Under the pieces are notes generated by a model that was not told the origin of the DNA, did not search any database, and was given only the letters and a program-made list of their open reading frames with translations. From the NCBI GenBank assembly GCA_038503075.1, contig JBCAML010000017.1:992001-1056000 (forward strand): DNA of 64,000 nucleotides, in the 5' to 3' direction. The DNA comes from Gyromitra esculenta (Eukaryota; Ascomycota; Pezizomycetes; Pezizales; Discinaceae). This document shows positions 23,694 to 34,391 of the stretch, one piece after another; position 1 is the first letter of the stretch; every line of letters begins with the position of its first letter. A program made the translations under genes and the position numbers.

Positions 23694-24364
23694 TAACCTT
23701 TCGAAGGCTATTCACAATTTGGAATCTGTCTATACACCACTACCACCACCAGTGACCAATAAAAACACCGTAACACGAAACCACAATCTGGTATATGTGA
23801 GTTGTGGCATTTTGCATGGTGGTTTGCTCAAGGACACAATAAAGCGCATGAACTGGGAATCTCGGCGCATCTCATTGAAGCAGTGTACAAGTAGGTAATT
23901 TCTTCACTTTTTCACATTTCTATATTTTAACAGTTCACAGAAACCAAGCTTGTATAACTTTTTTTCAACATATTGCACCCCTTCTTCAAATTATCGGTCT
24001 TTTATTTCACACTACCGATCCACAGGAGTACTAGAGTTGTTTATTGCTTGTTCTTGTTACGCGAGCTTGAGGTGCATAGGATTTGTTTGCTACAAGCCAC
24101 AGATTTCCGTTCCATGGTGTGGCTATACTTTGAAATCTAAAAGTTGGTCCACATAGGGATCGGAAAAATAGAAAAGATGGTTATACAATTATCGCATGCT
24201 CTGGTTCTTTTATTGAGGGGTATTTGGTATTGCCACAGTTGGGAATTAAACCTGATTTTAAGCCTGGAGATATTATTATGTTCAAAGCTGTGTTACTGGA
24301 GCATTATTTAACACATTTTGTAAGGGATATGGCGCGCGAAATTTTAGGCCTCGACCACCTTTTT

Positions 24365-24497
24365 GAGATCTAATTCTGTGTTACACAATAGAGCAAACAA
24401 CTCAAGCAAAGCTAAATAGTCTCTAGCAGCATAGTCTAAACACTAATTAGCTTTGTATAGAGCAAGGAATTTTGCGGCTGTGGCAGAATTAGATCTC
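24365..24497. repeat. 133-bp segment bounded by inverted GAGATCTAATTCTG
   Basis: GAGATCTAATTCTG (24365-24378) recurs as CAGAATTAGATCTC (24484-24497). It could be a small MITE or a hairpin; no target duplication was found. Confidence 0.45.
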
Positions 24498-24747
24498 ATT
24501 TTTGGGTGTAAAAAGCTCAATGTGAAACGTTCCAGGAAGTGCTGCGATCATGATGAGATATATGCAGAGAGAAATAGTATCACATTCCATTACATGAGAC
24601 AAATATATGTGTAAAAGGCATCAGATGGTTCATTCTTGACAGGAAATACCTTGATAAACATCAATGGAAGAATTATTAGTGGTAGCAGGCTTTGGATGGA
24701 AGATGGGGTTACATCTTGCAGAACGCTTGGCACTATTTGTAAGACAG
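24498..24747. other. Unassigned repeat-block DNA
   Basis: No recognisable gene; the frame from 24664 (MEELLVVAGFGWKMG) runs into the following LTR-C copy and has no known domain. Confidence 0.35.
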
Positions 24748-25100
24748 TGTAAGACCGGTACTTCTTACTGCACAGGAAATCTCCGAGAAGCTTTAGATAA
24801 CAATCTAGACCCTATAACCTGCCCGGTTGCTATCCGCAATACAATACACAGGCGCAAGTCCTAACTGCTTCTTATGAACTGCTAAAAGATAACCGTAGGG
24901 TTCGAAGTAGGGATCGAGCAAAGTTCCGTGAAGAACTTCCAATAGTAAGATTTAATAACTAATGCTGAAGGGCCAAGGCCTTGCTAAGCGAGATAAAAGT
25001 AATTCACAAGTAATAGAGTAAATTGCACAGAAGTGATTTTGCTAGAAACAATATAATATTGATAAGGCTCTTTCTTCGTCCCTAATGATCCGACTCAGAG
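24748..25100 (+). repeat. LTR-C copy, plus strand, 3' end diverged or truncated
   Basis: Begins TGTAAGACCGGTACTTCTTA and is closely similar, inverted, to 27190-27536 as far as GATAAGGCTC...CTAATGATC (about 25088). After that the two copies diverge, so the 3' end of this copy cannot be fixed. Sequence from about 25100 to 25379 is otherwise unassigned. Confidence 0.65.
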
Positions 25101-25379
25101 TTTACATCCACTGCGAGAGTATTTATAATACCTCCTGTCTACTATGCTTGGCTATAGTGTGGTGTAGAGGTGCTAACTACTATGACAACACAAAACCACT
25201 TCGCCTTATCTCCATACCCGATACCCCATTGAGTTTCCTGGCCCAAAACTGCAATTCTCCGAGCAGTATGCATGTCGGTAACACAGGAGTTACGTATTTG
25301 TCTTCATTGCGTTCGTCTCTTCGAGACGATCATTTCACCTATCTGAATCATCACGTAGCATTGCTTTCCCTTATCTTTG

Positions 25380-25790
25380 TCTCACGGTTGGTCCTTCATC
25401 AAGCCCTTCAGTATCCCTGAAGGTGAGCAGTGCTACTTGGATGAAGTTCCGGTACGTTCAAGGAGTGCGAGGTTTCTACAAGTCCTACGTGGGGTCTAAC
25501 TCAAGGCGAGTTAAGTGCGGCGTGGTTATCACAGAGACAGTGAGGGTTCTGAGGTAGAACCGAGATATTGTTTGAATAATACAAGAGAAGTAAAACGAAA
25601 ACATTGCTTAAGAAGAGAAGGAAAGAAATCAACAAGAGTCCAGATAAACCCATTTCTTTTATACCCCGCTTTCCTTCCTTAACTCATAACCGAACCGTAA
25701 CCGAATGACAAAGACATTATTCTCTGACCATCATAACTCGTTGCAACCCTATAACCAACCCTAACCCATCATACGAACTCATCCGTGAAA
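25380..25790 (-). repeat. Solo LTR, subfamily B, TSD CTTTG
   Basis: TCTCACGG...CCGTGAAA flanked by CTTTG (25375-25379, 25791-25795). Outer stem (sense) CTTCATCCAAG / CTTGATGAAG differs at several positions from other copies yet still pairs. Confidence 0.92.
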
Positions 25791-26014
25791 CTTTGTCAGT
25801 CTGTAACTCAGCCAGTTTTGGTCCTATTCGCAATAGGTTTGAACCACACATCCTCTGTCCCCGCTACAACCTCTCCGATTGATAGTTCACCACCACCTTT
25901 TGCGTTGCAACGGCGTTACACACAGGCAAAAGTCTTTAGCACTTTGGCTTCATTCCATTACCCCTCTTTTACAAACGATTTGGATCATCGTTTATACAAC
26001 AACCCACGGTCGCA

Positions 26015-28211
26015 ATGCCTCCCAAAGGTAAAGGCAACATGTTTACACCCATATTCCCCCATCATCAAGTTGAGGGAACTCCAAACCCATTCGTTGCCTC
26101 CTCCTCTTCATCTGCGGCGGAACCAAGAACCCCCTCACCATCGAAAAGACAGAGAGCTGACACCTCTCCCCCATCCCCTCCTGTTTTTGGAAAACCAACC
26201 CACTGGGTGGGCCTCTGGAATAAACCAGGGGAGGCCATTACCACTCACCAAGGCAGTGAGCCAGCTTTTGGGTTTGATGTTTGCAATGCTCTAGCCAGAG
26301 CTGACAAGTTCAATCTCCTCCACTTCCAAAAACTCCTTGACATGATACAGCATCTACAAGGGGAAATCACCACCCTCAAGGAAGCAGCAAGCAAACCAGC
26401 TCCTGCACCTCTCCCAGACATGTTTCCAGAGTCTCCGACTTTGAGCAAACTAGAGCGTGACCACCTGCTGCTCACAGCAGGGAAGGCCACGCCTTCAGAA
26501 CCACCTGCACCTAGTGCTCCTCTTTCTCCTGTTCCTGCTGTTGCTATCCCAGCACCTCCTCCTGCCCCAAACCCCCTGCAATGGGCTCAGGTGGCGGCCA
26601 GCAAACCCAAGAGAAAAGCCCAACCAACAAAGACCAAACAGGCTGCCTTAGCACCTGCCCCTAAGACTCATGTCTCCACTCTCACCATCACTTCCACCAT
26701 GCACACACGCTGTTTGATTGTCAAACGCGATGGCACTCCCCTTACTCAAGGGATACCCATTGAACTCAGAGACAAGCTAAACTATGCTATCAGTTCCATC
26801 ACCATCCATGTTATACCTATTGGTAGCTTAGTTGGTTACGACTTGAGTTCGCTTATGATGCACACATATGGACTAGCGTTCAATCCCCGACCATGTCGGT
26901 TATTATTAATCTTGGTTGATTATTAATAAGATTCAGATTGGATGTTTGGTTTCCTTGTGTCATCAATGGCCAACTCTTTCTATCGACACTTCCCGGACTC
27001 GCTTATACGTTGTGTCGCCGGATAATTCCGACAATCACACCATACGATAATGAGAGGGGTAGGAGCGAAGCAAAGCGTTCAGGGTCTATGAGATTTCTTC
27101 ATGTTAGTTCATGTTATTACATAGCCTTTGTATTTGACGCTTGACTACTATAAGTAGTCCAGTGTTTTACCGTTGAGAAGGGTTTTCTTCCTGATCATTA
27201 GCGACAAAGAACGAGCCTTATCAATATTATATTGTTTCTAGCAAAATTACTTCCGTGCAACTTACTCTATTACTTGTGAATTACTTTTATCTCGCTTAGC
27301 AAGGTTTTGGCCCTTCAGCGTTAGTTATTAAAACCTTACTATTGGAAGTTCTTCACGGAACTTTGCTCGATCCCTACTTTGAACCCTACGGTTATCTTTT
27401 AGCGGTTCATAAGAAGCAGTTAGGACTTGCGCCTGTGTATTGTGTTGCGGATAGCAACCGGGCAGGAGATAACGTCTAGATTGTTATCTAAAGCTTCTTT
27501 GAGATTTCCTGTGCGGTAAGAAGTACCGGTCTTACAATCCAGTCTGTGGCAATAGACACACATTCCCAGAATGTGTCCTTGACGGTCATGAACAATATGT
27601 TTGCCAACACACATTACAAGAAAGTTAGCCAATTTCTCCACATCATCCCTAGAGCCCGCTCCCTACACCTTGATGAACCATTGCACCAACTTGTTGTACA
27701 TGGTATTCCTACTTCCATGGAGCCCTCTGCCATTCAGCAAGAGCTCTGCAACTTCAACCCCGGCCTCACCATGGACACACCCCCAAGATGGCTTACTCTA
27801 CCAGAAAAACGAAGAGGGAAAACAGTTTCCTCCATTGTCATCACACTCTCTGGCCCCAAAGCTAATGAGATCGCTAATCGCACACGCCTTTCTGCCTTTT
27901 CCACCACGGTCCGAGCTGAACGCAAACTCCGTTTTGGACCCTCCACCCAGTGTTCCCAATGTCACAAATTTGGACACCACACAAACAAATGTCCCAACCA
28001 ACCATGCTGTCGCTGGTGTGTTGGACTTCACCCTACTGCAGTTCATACCTGCCCCACTCTCACTTGCTCAATTAAAGGCCTCCCCTGCTCTCACACTCTT
28101 GTTAAGTGTGTCAACTGCGACGGACCCCATGAGTCACACCTGAACAGCTGCCCATCACGCCCCTCAACGGCCTCACTGCCCCCTCCAGCAGATGACCAGA
28201 TGGACCTTTAG
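26015..28211 (+). pseudogene. LINE-2 ORF1 (Gag-like), split by an LTR-C
   Basis: Starts MPPKGKGNMFTPIFPHHQ, then a Ser/Pro-rich segment, WVGLWNKPGEA, a coiled region and a Pro/Ala-rich linker. The solo LTR at 26809-27536 interrupts it; on removing that LTR and one ATCCA the frame reads NYAISSITIQSVAIDTHSQN. The C-terminal part has VVHGIPTSMEPSAI and three Cys/His knuckles (CSQCHKFGHHTNKC, CCRWCVGLHPTAVHTC, CVNCDGPHESHLNSC), as in Tad1-like ORF1 proteins that bind their RNA. It ends at 28211; no ORF2 follows, so the LINE is truncated or replaced downstream. The protein itself looked intact before the LTR landed. Confidence 0.78.
26809..27536 (-). repeat. Solo LTR-C (728 bp, TG...CA), TSD ATCCA, in LINE-2 ORF1
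   Basis: Plus strand TGTTATACC...GGTCTTACA, flanked by ATCCA (26804-26808, 27537-27541). It is a different family from A/B and has canonical TG...CA ends; 5-base duplication fits Ty1/copia or Ty3/gypsy. Near its sense 3' end, on the plus strand, TAGCTTAGTTGG and GTTCAATCC resemble tRNA A and B boxes. Confidence 0.88.
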
Positions 28212-29319
28212 GTCGCTTCACCTATACTTTCCCAACCCCTACTAACTTTGATTGGAAACTTTTCCTGGCTACTCTCCGCTTCCGTTGTAGCTTTACTATG
28301 GACTTTCTTCTATGGTTTCTCATTGTTTTGTTGGCCGTTGTTTGCAAGTCTCTTTACTCTCATAGGCATACACTGTCAACTTTCCCTGCACCCTTAAGTC
28401 GTCTTATCGCAGGAACACTGTTTTGTTCTTTTGGAAGTAATTGGTTCGCTTTTCTTTTGTGTTCTCTTTTGTTACCCAGGCGGATAAGAGTGTTTACTTG
28501 ATGGGGATAGGTTTTTTGACTTCATAACCTCCGTGTTGCATAAGTGGTTTTGTACCTAGAAACAATAATCAAATGATTTAAACAAAAAAAAACAAAAAAT
28601 AGATTTGAACCACAGCGAAGCCAGACACTTCCCCTACATACCCTCCAGGTCTTATTCCGCCGAATGGTTTTGCTTGACAGCCTAGGGGTTGCTTTTGCCC
28701 TCCGGGACAGGTCTTTTCTGGTGCTGTCCCCCCTTCTCCAAATACTATACCTACTGGAAGGATTGGAGGCAGGGTAACAGGCCCCAGTCCCGATCTGAAT
28801 GGTGCTAAAGTGGGGTAAGTCCAAAGATAGGGTAACTCCAGGGCCAAGAACTCCTTCAAAAGGTACAGGTATAACAAACAGTAGCATTCCACACCTCTTT
28901 ATGTTTGGTCAAGTTCTAAGGCTGCGTGCGTCATAGAACAAGTCTTGTATTCTTTACTTATCAAGATATATGGGATGCTATACCAGTTTAGTTTATTATA
29001 ATTTAATTATTGCATTACATGATATCTCTCGTGTTAAGTTTCTTAAGTCGCTACTAAATGTATCTTAAAACTGCGATCCAAAAACCTCTCAATTTGAACC
29101 AAAACTACCCTAAAATCAAAAAAAAAGGCTCCCAGGTGGGCTCCTCGCCCCCCTTCAACCTCCTCTGGAGGGGGAGCAGCCCCCCCAATCCACCTAAGTT
29201 CCACCAGTGGGAAAGGGCTTAGGGGAAACCCCTAAGAACCCCCACCTACAGCCGACTCAGTATGTCTTTTTTGAGATCGGCTGTTTAAGTCAACGGTTTC
29301 ACTATTTGGCTGGCATACA
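28212..29319. other. Unassigned region between LINE-2 and G4 relic
   Basis: No recognisable gene. Contains an A-run (28581-28600), a G/C-rich patch at 29130-29240 and a short duplicated GGCTGGCAT...TAAGG motif at 29310-29345. The overlapping frames at 28522-28892 lack known motifs. Confidence 0.4.
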
Positions 29320-30660
29320 TTAAGGTTGGCTGGCATTGTAAAGGCAGGCCGCCAAGCTTGTTGGCATTGTAAAGGTTTTCTCAACTTGAATGCAGTTATC
29401 TAGGCGGGTGATGAAGGTCACCAAATCATTGAATGTTAGGAGGGATTCAGTCACAAGCACCATTGCTTCCTTAAATTCCTCAAACATCCCAAACTCTAGT
29501 GCGTTCATCTTTGAATTCTCATCGAAGTTAAGTTGCCCCATGATTCTCTGGAAGTTTGCCACATAAGCTGAGAAATCGTGTTTGTTTTGTCTCAACTTGT
29601 GAAGTTCTCGACAAACTGTACTGGTCAGATATGGGTCCCCAAAGGCGGTTTCCAGAGAGGCGATGAGGTCAGCGGAGGAGTTCCAGGAGGTGTTGCCGGT
29701 GGGGAGGACAGTATGGCGGACTTGTTCCAACACAGCTCCTTCTCAGCGACTGATGATGTAGAGAATCGTGTTGTTCTCATCGGTGAAGCGGTGTTGGTTG
29801 ATTGAGAGTTTTGAGCAGAGCTGGAGAATAAAGCCTGGTAGTTTGCTACGAGTACCATCATATTTCTCCAGGTCTGGCATTTTGTCCAAGTGGTTGTGAG
29901 AGTGGTGAGGAGAAGCTAGGAGTGCAGGTAGTAGTAGCACAGAGCTCTCAGGGTTGCTTTGGGCTTCATTGCATTCTCAATGAAGTTTGCTAATGAGTGG
30001 GACGGCCTCATTGATAGTTCTGTCCTGCTCCTCAATTCTTTTCAGAGTGCTGATGATTTGTGTGTTAGCCGTGCTGAGAGTGTCCTTGTTCTCTCTCTCT
30101 TGTTCGATGAGGACATGGACTTGGAGTTCGAGACTTTGAATGAGCCGCTGTATATTGGTATATAACTCAGGAAGATCCTGGGCGATCTCACGGTTGAGTT
30201 CCTCGTTAAGCCATTCAGTATCCCTGAAGGTGAGTAGTGCTACTTAAGCGAGGTATCAACACGTTCGAGGAGTGCAGTATTTCTACAAGTTCTACCAAGG
30301 TCAAATTCAAGGCAAGTTAAGTGCAGTGAATTGGAACAGCAACAGCATGGGTTCTGAGGTAGAATCAAGGTAATATTCGAATAATACAAGAGAAGGTAAA
30401 CGAGAACATTGCTTAAGGAAAGAAGAAGAAGAAGATAAAGAACAACCAAAATCTACCTCTTAAATACCCCGCTTTCCCGATGACAACCCATACCCGACAA
30501 CAACTGAAACACAAAGACATTATATTATCTTTCCCACATGCAACCAAAACCTAACCCAGTATCCAATTCTAATCCATGAAAGCAATGGCTATTCCGAAAT
30601 CTTCCTGGGAGGGAAGGGTCCAGGTAGGATACATTGGTGTATTGCTCATAGTTCTTGTTG
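29320..30660 (-). pseudogene. Gypsy element G4 Gag relic
   Basis: Minus-strand Gag similar to G2: start near 30645 (MSNTPMYPTWTLPSQEDF), then coiled coil (LPELYTNIQRLIQ to LIEQEREN), MPDLEKYDGTRSKLPGF, LETAFGDPYL and FQRIMGQLNFDENSKM. A stop lies at about 29742, and beyond 29340 the zinc knuckle and pol are lost. A solo LTR at 30186-30581 interrupts the N-terminus. It is a diverged, old copy of the same lineage. Confidence 0.75.
30186..30581 (-). repeat. Solo LTR, subfamily B, inside G4 gag
   Basis: TCTCACGG...CCATGAAA. Flanks GCGA(T) and GCAAT are an imperfect duplication (one substitution, one lost base). Deleting it restores the G4 gag frame (DFGIAIAQDLPELY). Confidence 0.82.
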
Positions 30661-30688
30661 GGGTTGAAGGAAGGAGTTAGCATGTAAG

Positions 30689-30943
30689 TCTCAAGGAGTA
30701 GAGTTAAATCAAGCCCTTCGTTATCCACGAGGGTGAGCAGTGCTACTTAATAGAACGACACAACAAGAGTTGTGTAAAGGTTCTACAGGCTCTACGGCAG
30801 TGAGGAGGTAGGACGACTCCGACAGCGGTACTACGTTGCTGTAGTGGCGTGATGATAAAGGAATAAGGATTACGGCAGCGACGATGGATTATAGGAATCC
30901 AGACTTGTATTGTAGGATACAAAGAAAGTGACAATAGAAGATA
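30689..30943 (-). repeat. G4 5' LTR, first part (long subfamily A variant)
   Basis: Starts TCTCAAGGAG and has the extra ACTACGTTGCTGTAGTGG block of the long A variant. It stops at AGAAGAT, where a 3.1-kb insertion begins; the LTR resumes at 34047. Next to it, TTAGCATGTAAG is a decayed primer-binding site. Confidence 0.78.
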
Positions 30944-31976
30944 GATAGATAGATAGATATTTATTAATTATTTTACTTCGCTTATGGAAACTGACTCTAG
31001 CTTATCAAACAATGCCCCGAGAGCCCTATAGTAACTATGGTCTAGAACCAACCGCACATTCTGTTACAAGGCAGACCAAACCAACGTAGAAAAAACAATT
31101 AATCAAACGGACACTAGGAAAAAAACAGGTCATAATGTCATAACATAATAACCAAAACCTAGAACAAAGCAAAATCGGCATAGCATGTTTACATACAACC
31201 TGATCTACTACTGGTATTGAACGCTAGGCGCCCTAATGCGCTCTGGTCCATCGATGCTGTAACTACAGCTAACAATTGTAGCCGCATAGAGTGGACCAGT
31301 GACCGACAATGTATGTACCCCTCACTAGCAAGGGGAGGTCAAGCGGGGTTGAGGTGTTAGCAACCTCAGTTAAATGGGGTGAGGTGGGCAGCACCTCGGT
31401 TATCGAAGGGTGGTTGCGCCTGAGCACAACTGAAAAAGCGGGGTCTGATGCGTCATACGAGTGAAGGCAACGTCAGGGTCAAATGGGAGCTTCAACACCA
31501 AAGGTTGAGGCGAGCAGCATCAGCAAAAAAGTTTTTGATCCAAGCGCACCCACCAGGGGTCCTGGGCATGCCACCCGCTCCACCCCTGCTCCTGGTGCAT
31601 ATGGCGTTGCCTAGACTCTCTTGGATAAGGTGCTTTGGCCATGAGGGGTCTGTGGAGCTCACTGAACCTCCCATATAAGCTCATTGACAGCGGTGGATCA
31701 GGTACAGCAAGCTGTGGACCCTCGTAAATCTCCTTAAGCTTCTGAGCTGCGCCCTAGGAGCAGCTCTCAAACCCTGACCCTAGGGACTTAGAGATTTTTT
31801 CTGCTTCACGAGCAACCCCTATTTCTTTCCCCTATCCCACCCCCTATTTCTTCCCACCTCACATACCTACCACCCATCTCTATTCCTTTCCACCTCCCAT
31901 ACCTGCCACCCTCCGTTCTCTGCTCTACCCACCGCCAAGCTCTTGCTAATATGCATGTCCTATAGGGCTTGCCTTC

Positions 31977-32495
31977 AACTTCTTTGCAGTCTTGTTCTCA
32001 CTGTTTTGCAAGTCTTGCTCTCGCTGCCTAAAGCTTACTTTGGAGGGTTAGCTCTCGCTGCTTGGGGGGTCTGGCAGATGTGATTTAGGAGGTCTTGCTG
32101 ACGCGCTTTAGGAGATCTCGCTCTCACTGTCTGGAGCTTGCTTAGGAGGTCTCGCAGACATCATTTGGGAGGCCTCTATCTCGCTGCCTAGACCTTGCTT
32201 GGGAGGACTCGTTGACATGATTCAGGAGGTCTCACTCTCGCTGCCTGGAGCGTGCTTAGCAGGTCTGGCTCTCGCTGCCAGGAGCTTGCTTGGGGTCTTG
32301 CTCTCACTACTAGGAGCTCACATTTGGGGTCTAGAGCTTGCTGCCTGCTGCTTGTTTTGGAGGTCTAGCTGACATGATTTAGGAGGCCTCGCTTTCGCGG
32401 TCTTGAGCTTGCTTGGGAGGGCTTGCTGACGTGCTTTAGGAGGTCTTACTCACGCTACCAGCAGCCTGCTTAGGAGGTCTCGCTCTCATTGCTGT
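31977..32495. repeat. Diverged minisatellite, about 60-bp period
   Basis: Units of about 60 bases alternate two half-motifs, approximately TTAGGAGGTCTCGCTCTCGC with TGCCTGGAGCTTGC, and TTAGGAGGTCTTGCTGACATG with ATTT. About eight units, strongly diverged from each other. Confidence 0.7.
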
Positions 32496-32507
32496 ATCAG
32501 GCTATTG

Positions 32508-33329
32508 TTTCATGGACGGTTGTCATTGTGGGTTACCTAGGTACAAGGGTATATGGGTGCTACATTGTGTTACTATTCTTTGTTTTTCCTACGGTTTCCA
32601 TTACAATGAGTCATACGTTTGTCATCGAAGGGTTGGAATATGGATATATAAGTGAAGGATTTTCTCTTCGCGTTGTATTTTCTCTTCTTCTTTCTTTAAG
32701 CAACGTCTTCTATTATTTCTCGTGTATTTCACAATACAAACCTCGGTTACACTTCATAGCCTTTCACCATCACCGCCTTCAAGTCATCATAACTTGAATC
32801 ATTGGTAGAACCTGTGGAATCATCGCATACACTCTCGCTGTTAGATTCTCATTCAAGTAGCACTGCTCGTCTCTGGGGATACCAGAGAGCTTGACAAGAA
32901 TCTTGCTCCTTGATTTCATGGATTGATTTTGGATAATGAGTCGTGTTTTGGTTGTTGGTTGTATCGTAGTTTAGATGGTTGAACAATCTCTTTGTTGCTT
33001 GGTTGTTTTTCGGTTATCAGTTTTGTTAAGGAAAGCGGGGTATTTAAGCGGTGGATTCTGGTCGTTCTTTGTCCCTTCTTCTCTTCTTTTCTTAAGCAAC
33101 GTTCTCGTTCCACTTCTACCTGTATTATTCTAAATACTATCTCGGTTCTACTCCAGAACCCTCGCTGTCGCTGTGAAACATCCCCGATACTTCGCCTTGA
33201 AGTATACCCACCGTAGGACCTGTAGAAACGCGGCACTCATCATACAAGTTGATATCTCGCTTAAGTAGCACTGCCCACCTTCAGGGATACTGAAGGGCTT
33301 AACGAGGAACCAACCCGTGAGACTTGAGA
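32508..33329 (+). repeat. Solo LTR, subfamily A, TSD TATTG, split by another LTR
   Basis: TTTCATGG...CTTGA at 32508-32913 and its last two bases GA at 33328-33329; flanked by TATTG (32503-32507, 33330-33334). The interrupting LTR sits 2 bases before its end. Hairpin TCTCTGG-GGATA-CCAGAGA. Confidence 0.92.
32914..33322 (+). repeat. Solo LTR, subfamily B, TSD CTTGA, nested in an A LTR
   Basis: TTTCATGG...CCGTGAGA flanked by CTTGA (32909-32913, 33323-33327), which is the terminal sequence of the host LTR. Younger than the A LTR by nesting. Confidence 0.92.
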
Positions 33330-34046
33330 TATTGTATGTCGTGTATAGGTATATAGAGTAGCATAAGTATATAGAGTAGAATAGGTACATAGAATAAGCC
33401 GAATATAGAGCATTTACTAGAACAGAGCAGGCCTAGTGACATTAGCCGAAGTATACAATCAATGAGAGCCAAAAGTCTGCAGTCTAGAGCTCTGGGAAGG
33501 CAAAAACAGTAGGTTGATGGTCCAGGGTGGTCCAGAGAGGTCCATGACCCTCACACCATGGTCTAGGAGTCACATGCTGAGGTCGATTGGATATGCCCCC
33601 TCCATGGACGGGGACAAAGGAGCGAAAGGTCCATGTGGTCCATGGGGGTCCAAGACCAATCAGGACACATAAACCTGTTTTGCTGATGCAGAGAATGGGT
33701 GAGGAATTGGTCTCGTAAGAGTATTCCTCAGGTAAAAGCAGAAGGAGAAAACATAAATTCTCCATTCAATCAGGGTTGGATTCTCCAAGAGTATCCGGCT
33801 ATAAGGCGAAATGAAGGTATGGTTACAGGTGGTTGTCGAGCGAGAACGTGATGGCCGAAGATTCAGTATGTCCAATGACGGACAGAGAGTCCAAGCAAAA
33901 GAGGCATCCACACTGAAGCAACAAAGCAAGGAATCAAGGAAGAGTTAATTACACAACCATAGTATTCCATCTAATGTCATGGCTTTACTATGTCGGTAAT
34001 CAATCAATGGGGGGTTCCACAAAGCCGGTAGGGCCCCCGGAGGAAG

Positions 34047-34240
34047 AAGATGTTGCTTAAAGAAAAGAGAAGGAAAAGTACAACAAGAGGAGGACACCAT
34101 TCGCTTATATACCAACAATCCAACCCTTCGATAACAAACGCCTGATTCATCACAACGGAGACCAAAAGAAACACAAAGAACAACACAAAGCTTAACAACC
34201 ATGTACCCATGTACCTAACCAACCAACAAGACAACCATCA
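34047..34240 (-). repeat. G4 5' LTR, second part
   Basis: Resumes with GTTGCTTAAAG and includes the TATA box (CTTATATACC on plus) and ends in a decayed ATCATAA terminus. Together with 30689-30943 it makes one LTR of about 442 bases. Confidence 0.72.
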
Positions 34241-34391
34241 TAAGTATCAAGGCCAGCCACTGAGGACTTCAGTGAGAGGAGTTGTTGCGCTTTAGCAGTG
34301 AAATACAGAAGATGGATTGGTGAATCCAAGCGATGATTTCCATAAATGAACTGCCTCAAGCTAGAAGGTGTAGATGTAGGAAGAAATTTAA

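Larger units (their letters stand above)
22429..24380 (+). pseudogene. Decayed gene with 2OG-Fe(II) dioxygenase (TET/JBP-like) C-terminus
   Basis: The frame beginning MASIFYSPEFIQLHANQ (one stop at 22519) continues across two solo LTRs once each LTR and one duplication are removed: EKSAFNSPLIDNSTIIK spans the first and HRIIYNLSKAIHNLES the second. Further on, after more decay, GPHRDRKNRKDGYTIIACSG (about 24146-24205) and LPQLGIKPDFKPGDIIMFKA, LLEHYLTHF follow. The HxD pair, the PGD turn and a distal His in a LEH motif are the iron and oxoglutarate pattern of fungal TET/JBP-like oxygenases, which oxidise methylcytosine and often travel with transposons. That the two parts are one gene is inference; the sequence is clearly dead. 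Confidence 0.45.
30944..34046 (-). mobile_element. Probable non-LTR, non-coding retroelement with (AGAT)n tail, TSD AGAAGAT
   Basis: It splits the G4 LTR; AGAAGAT occurs at both junctions (ending 30943 and again just before GTTGCTTAAAG at about 34045). The left end is (AGAT)n, i.e. an (ATCT)n tail on the minus strand. Subtracting two nested solo LTRs leaves about 2.27 kb with no recognisable protein but with a minisatellite. A SINE-like or 5'-truncated LINE origin is inference. Confidence 0.5.

Noticed and set aside
26818..26900. A functional tRNA gene.
   Set aside because: Acceptor, D and anticodon arms do not fold; only A- and B-box-like strings are present.
28560..28620. A tRNA-derived SINE, because GGTTCAAATC (minus strand) precedes a T-run.
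   Set aside because: No A box at the proper distance, no tail or duplication.
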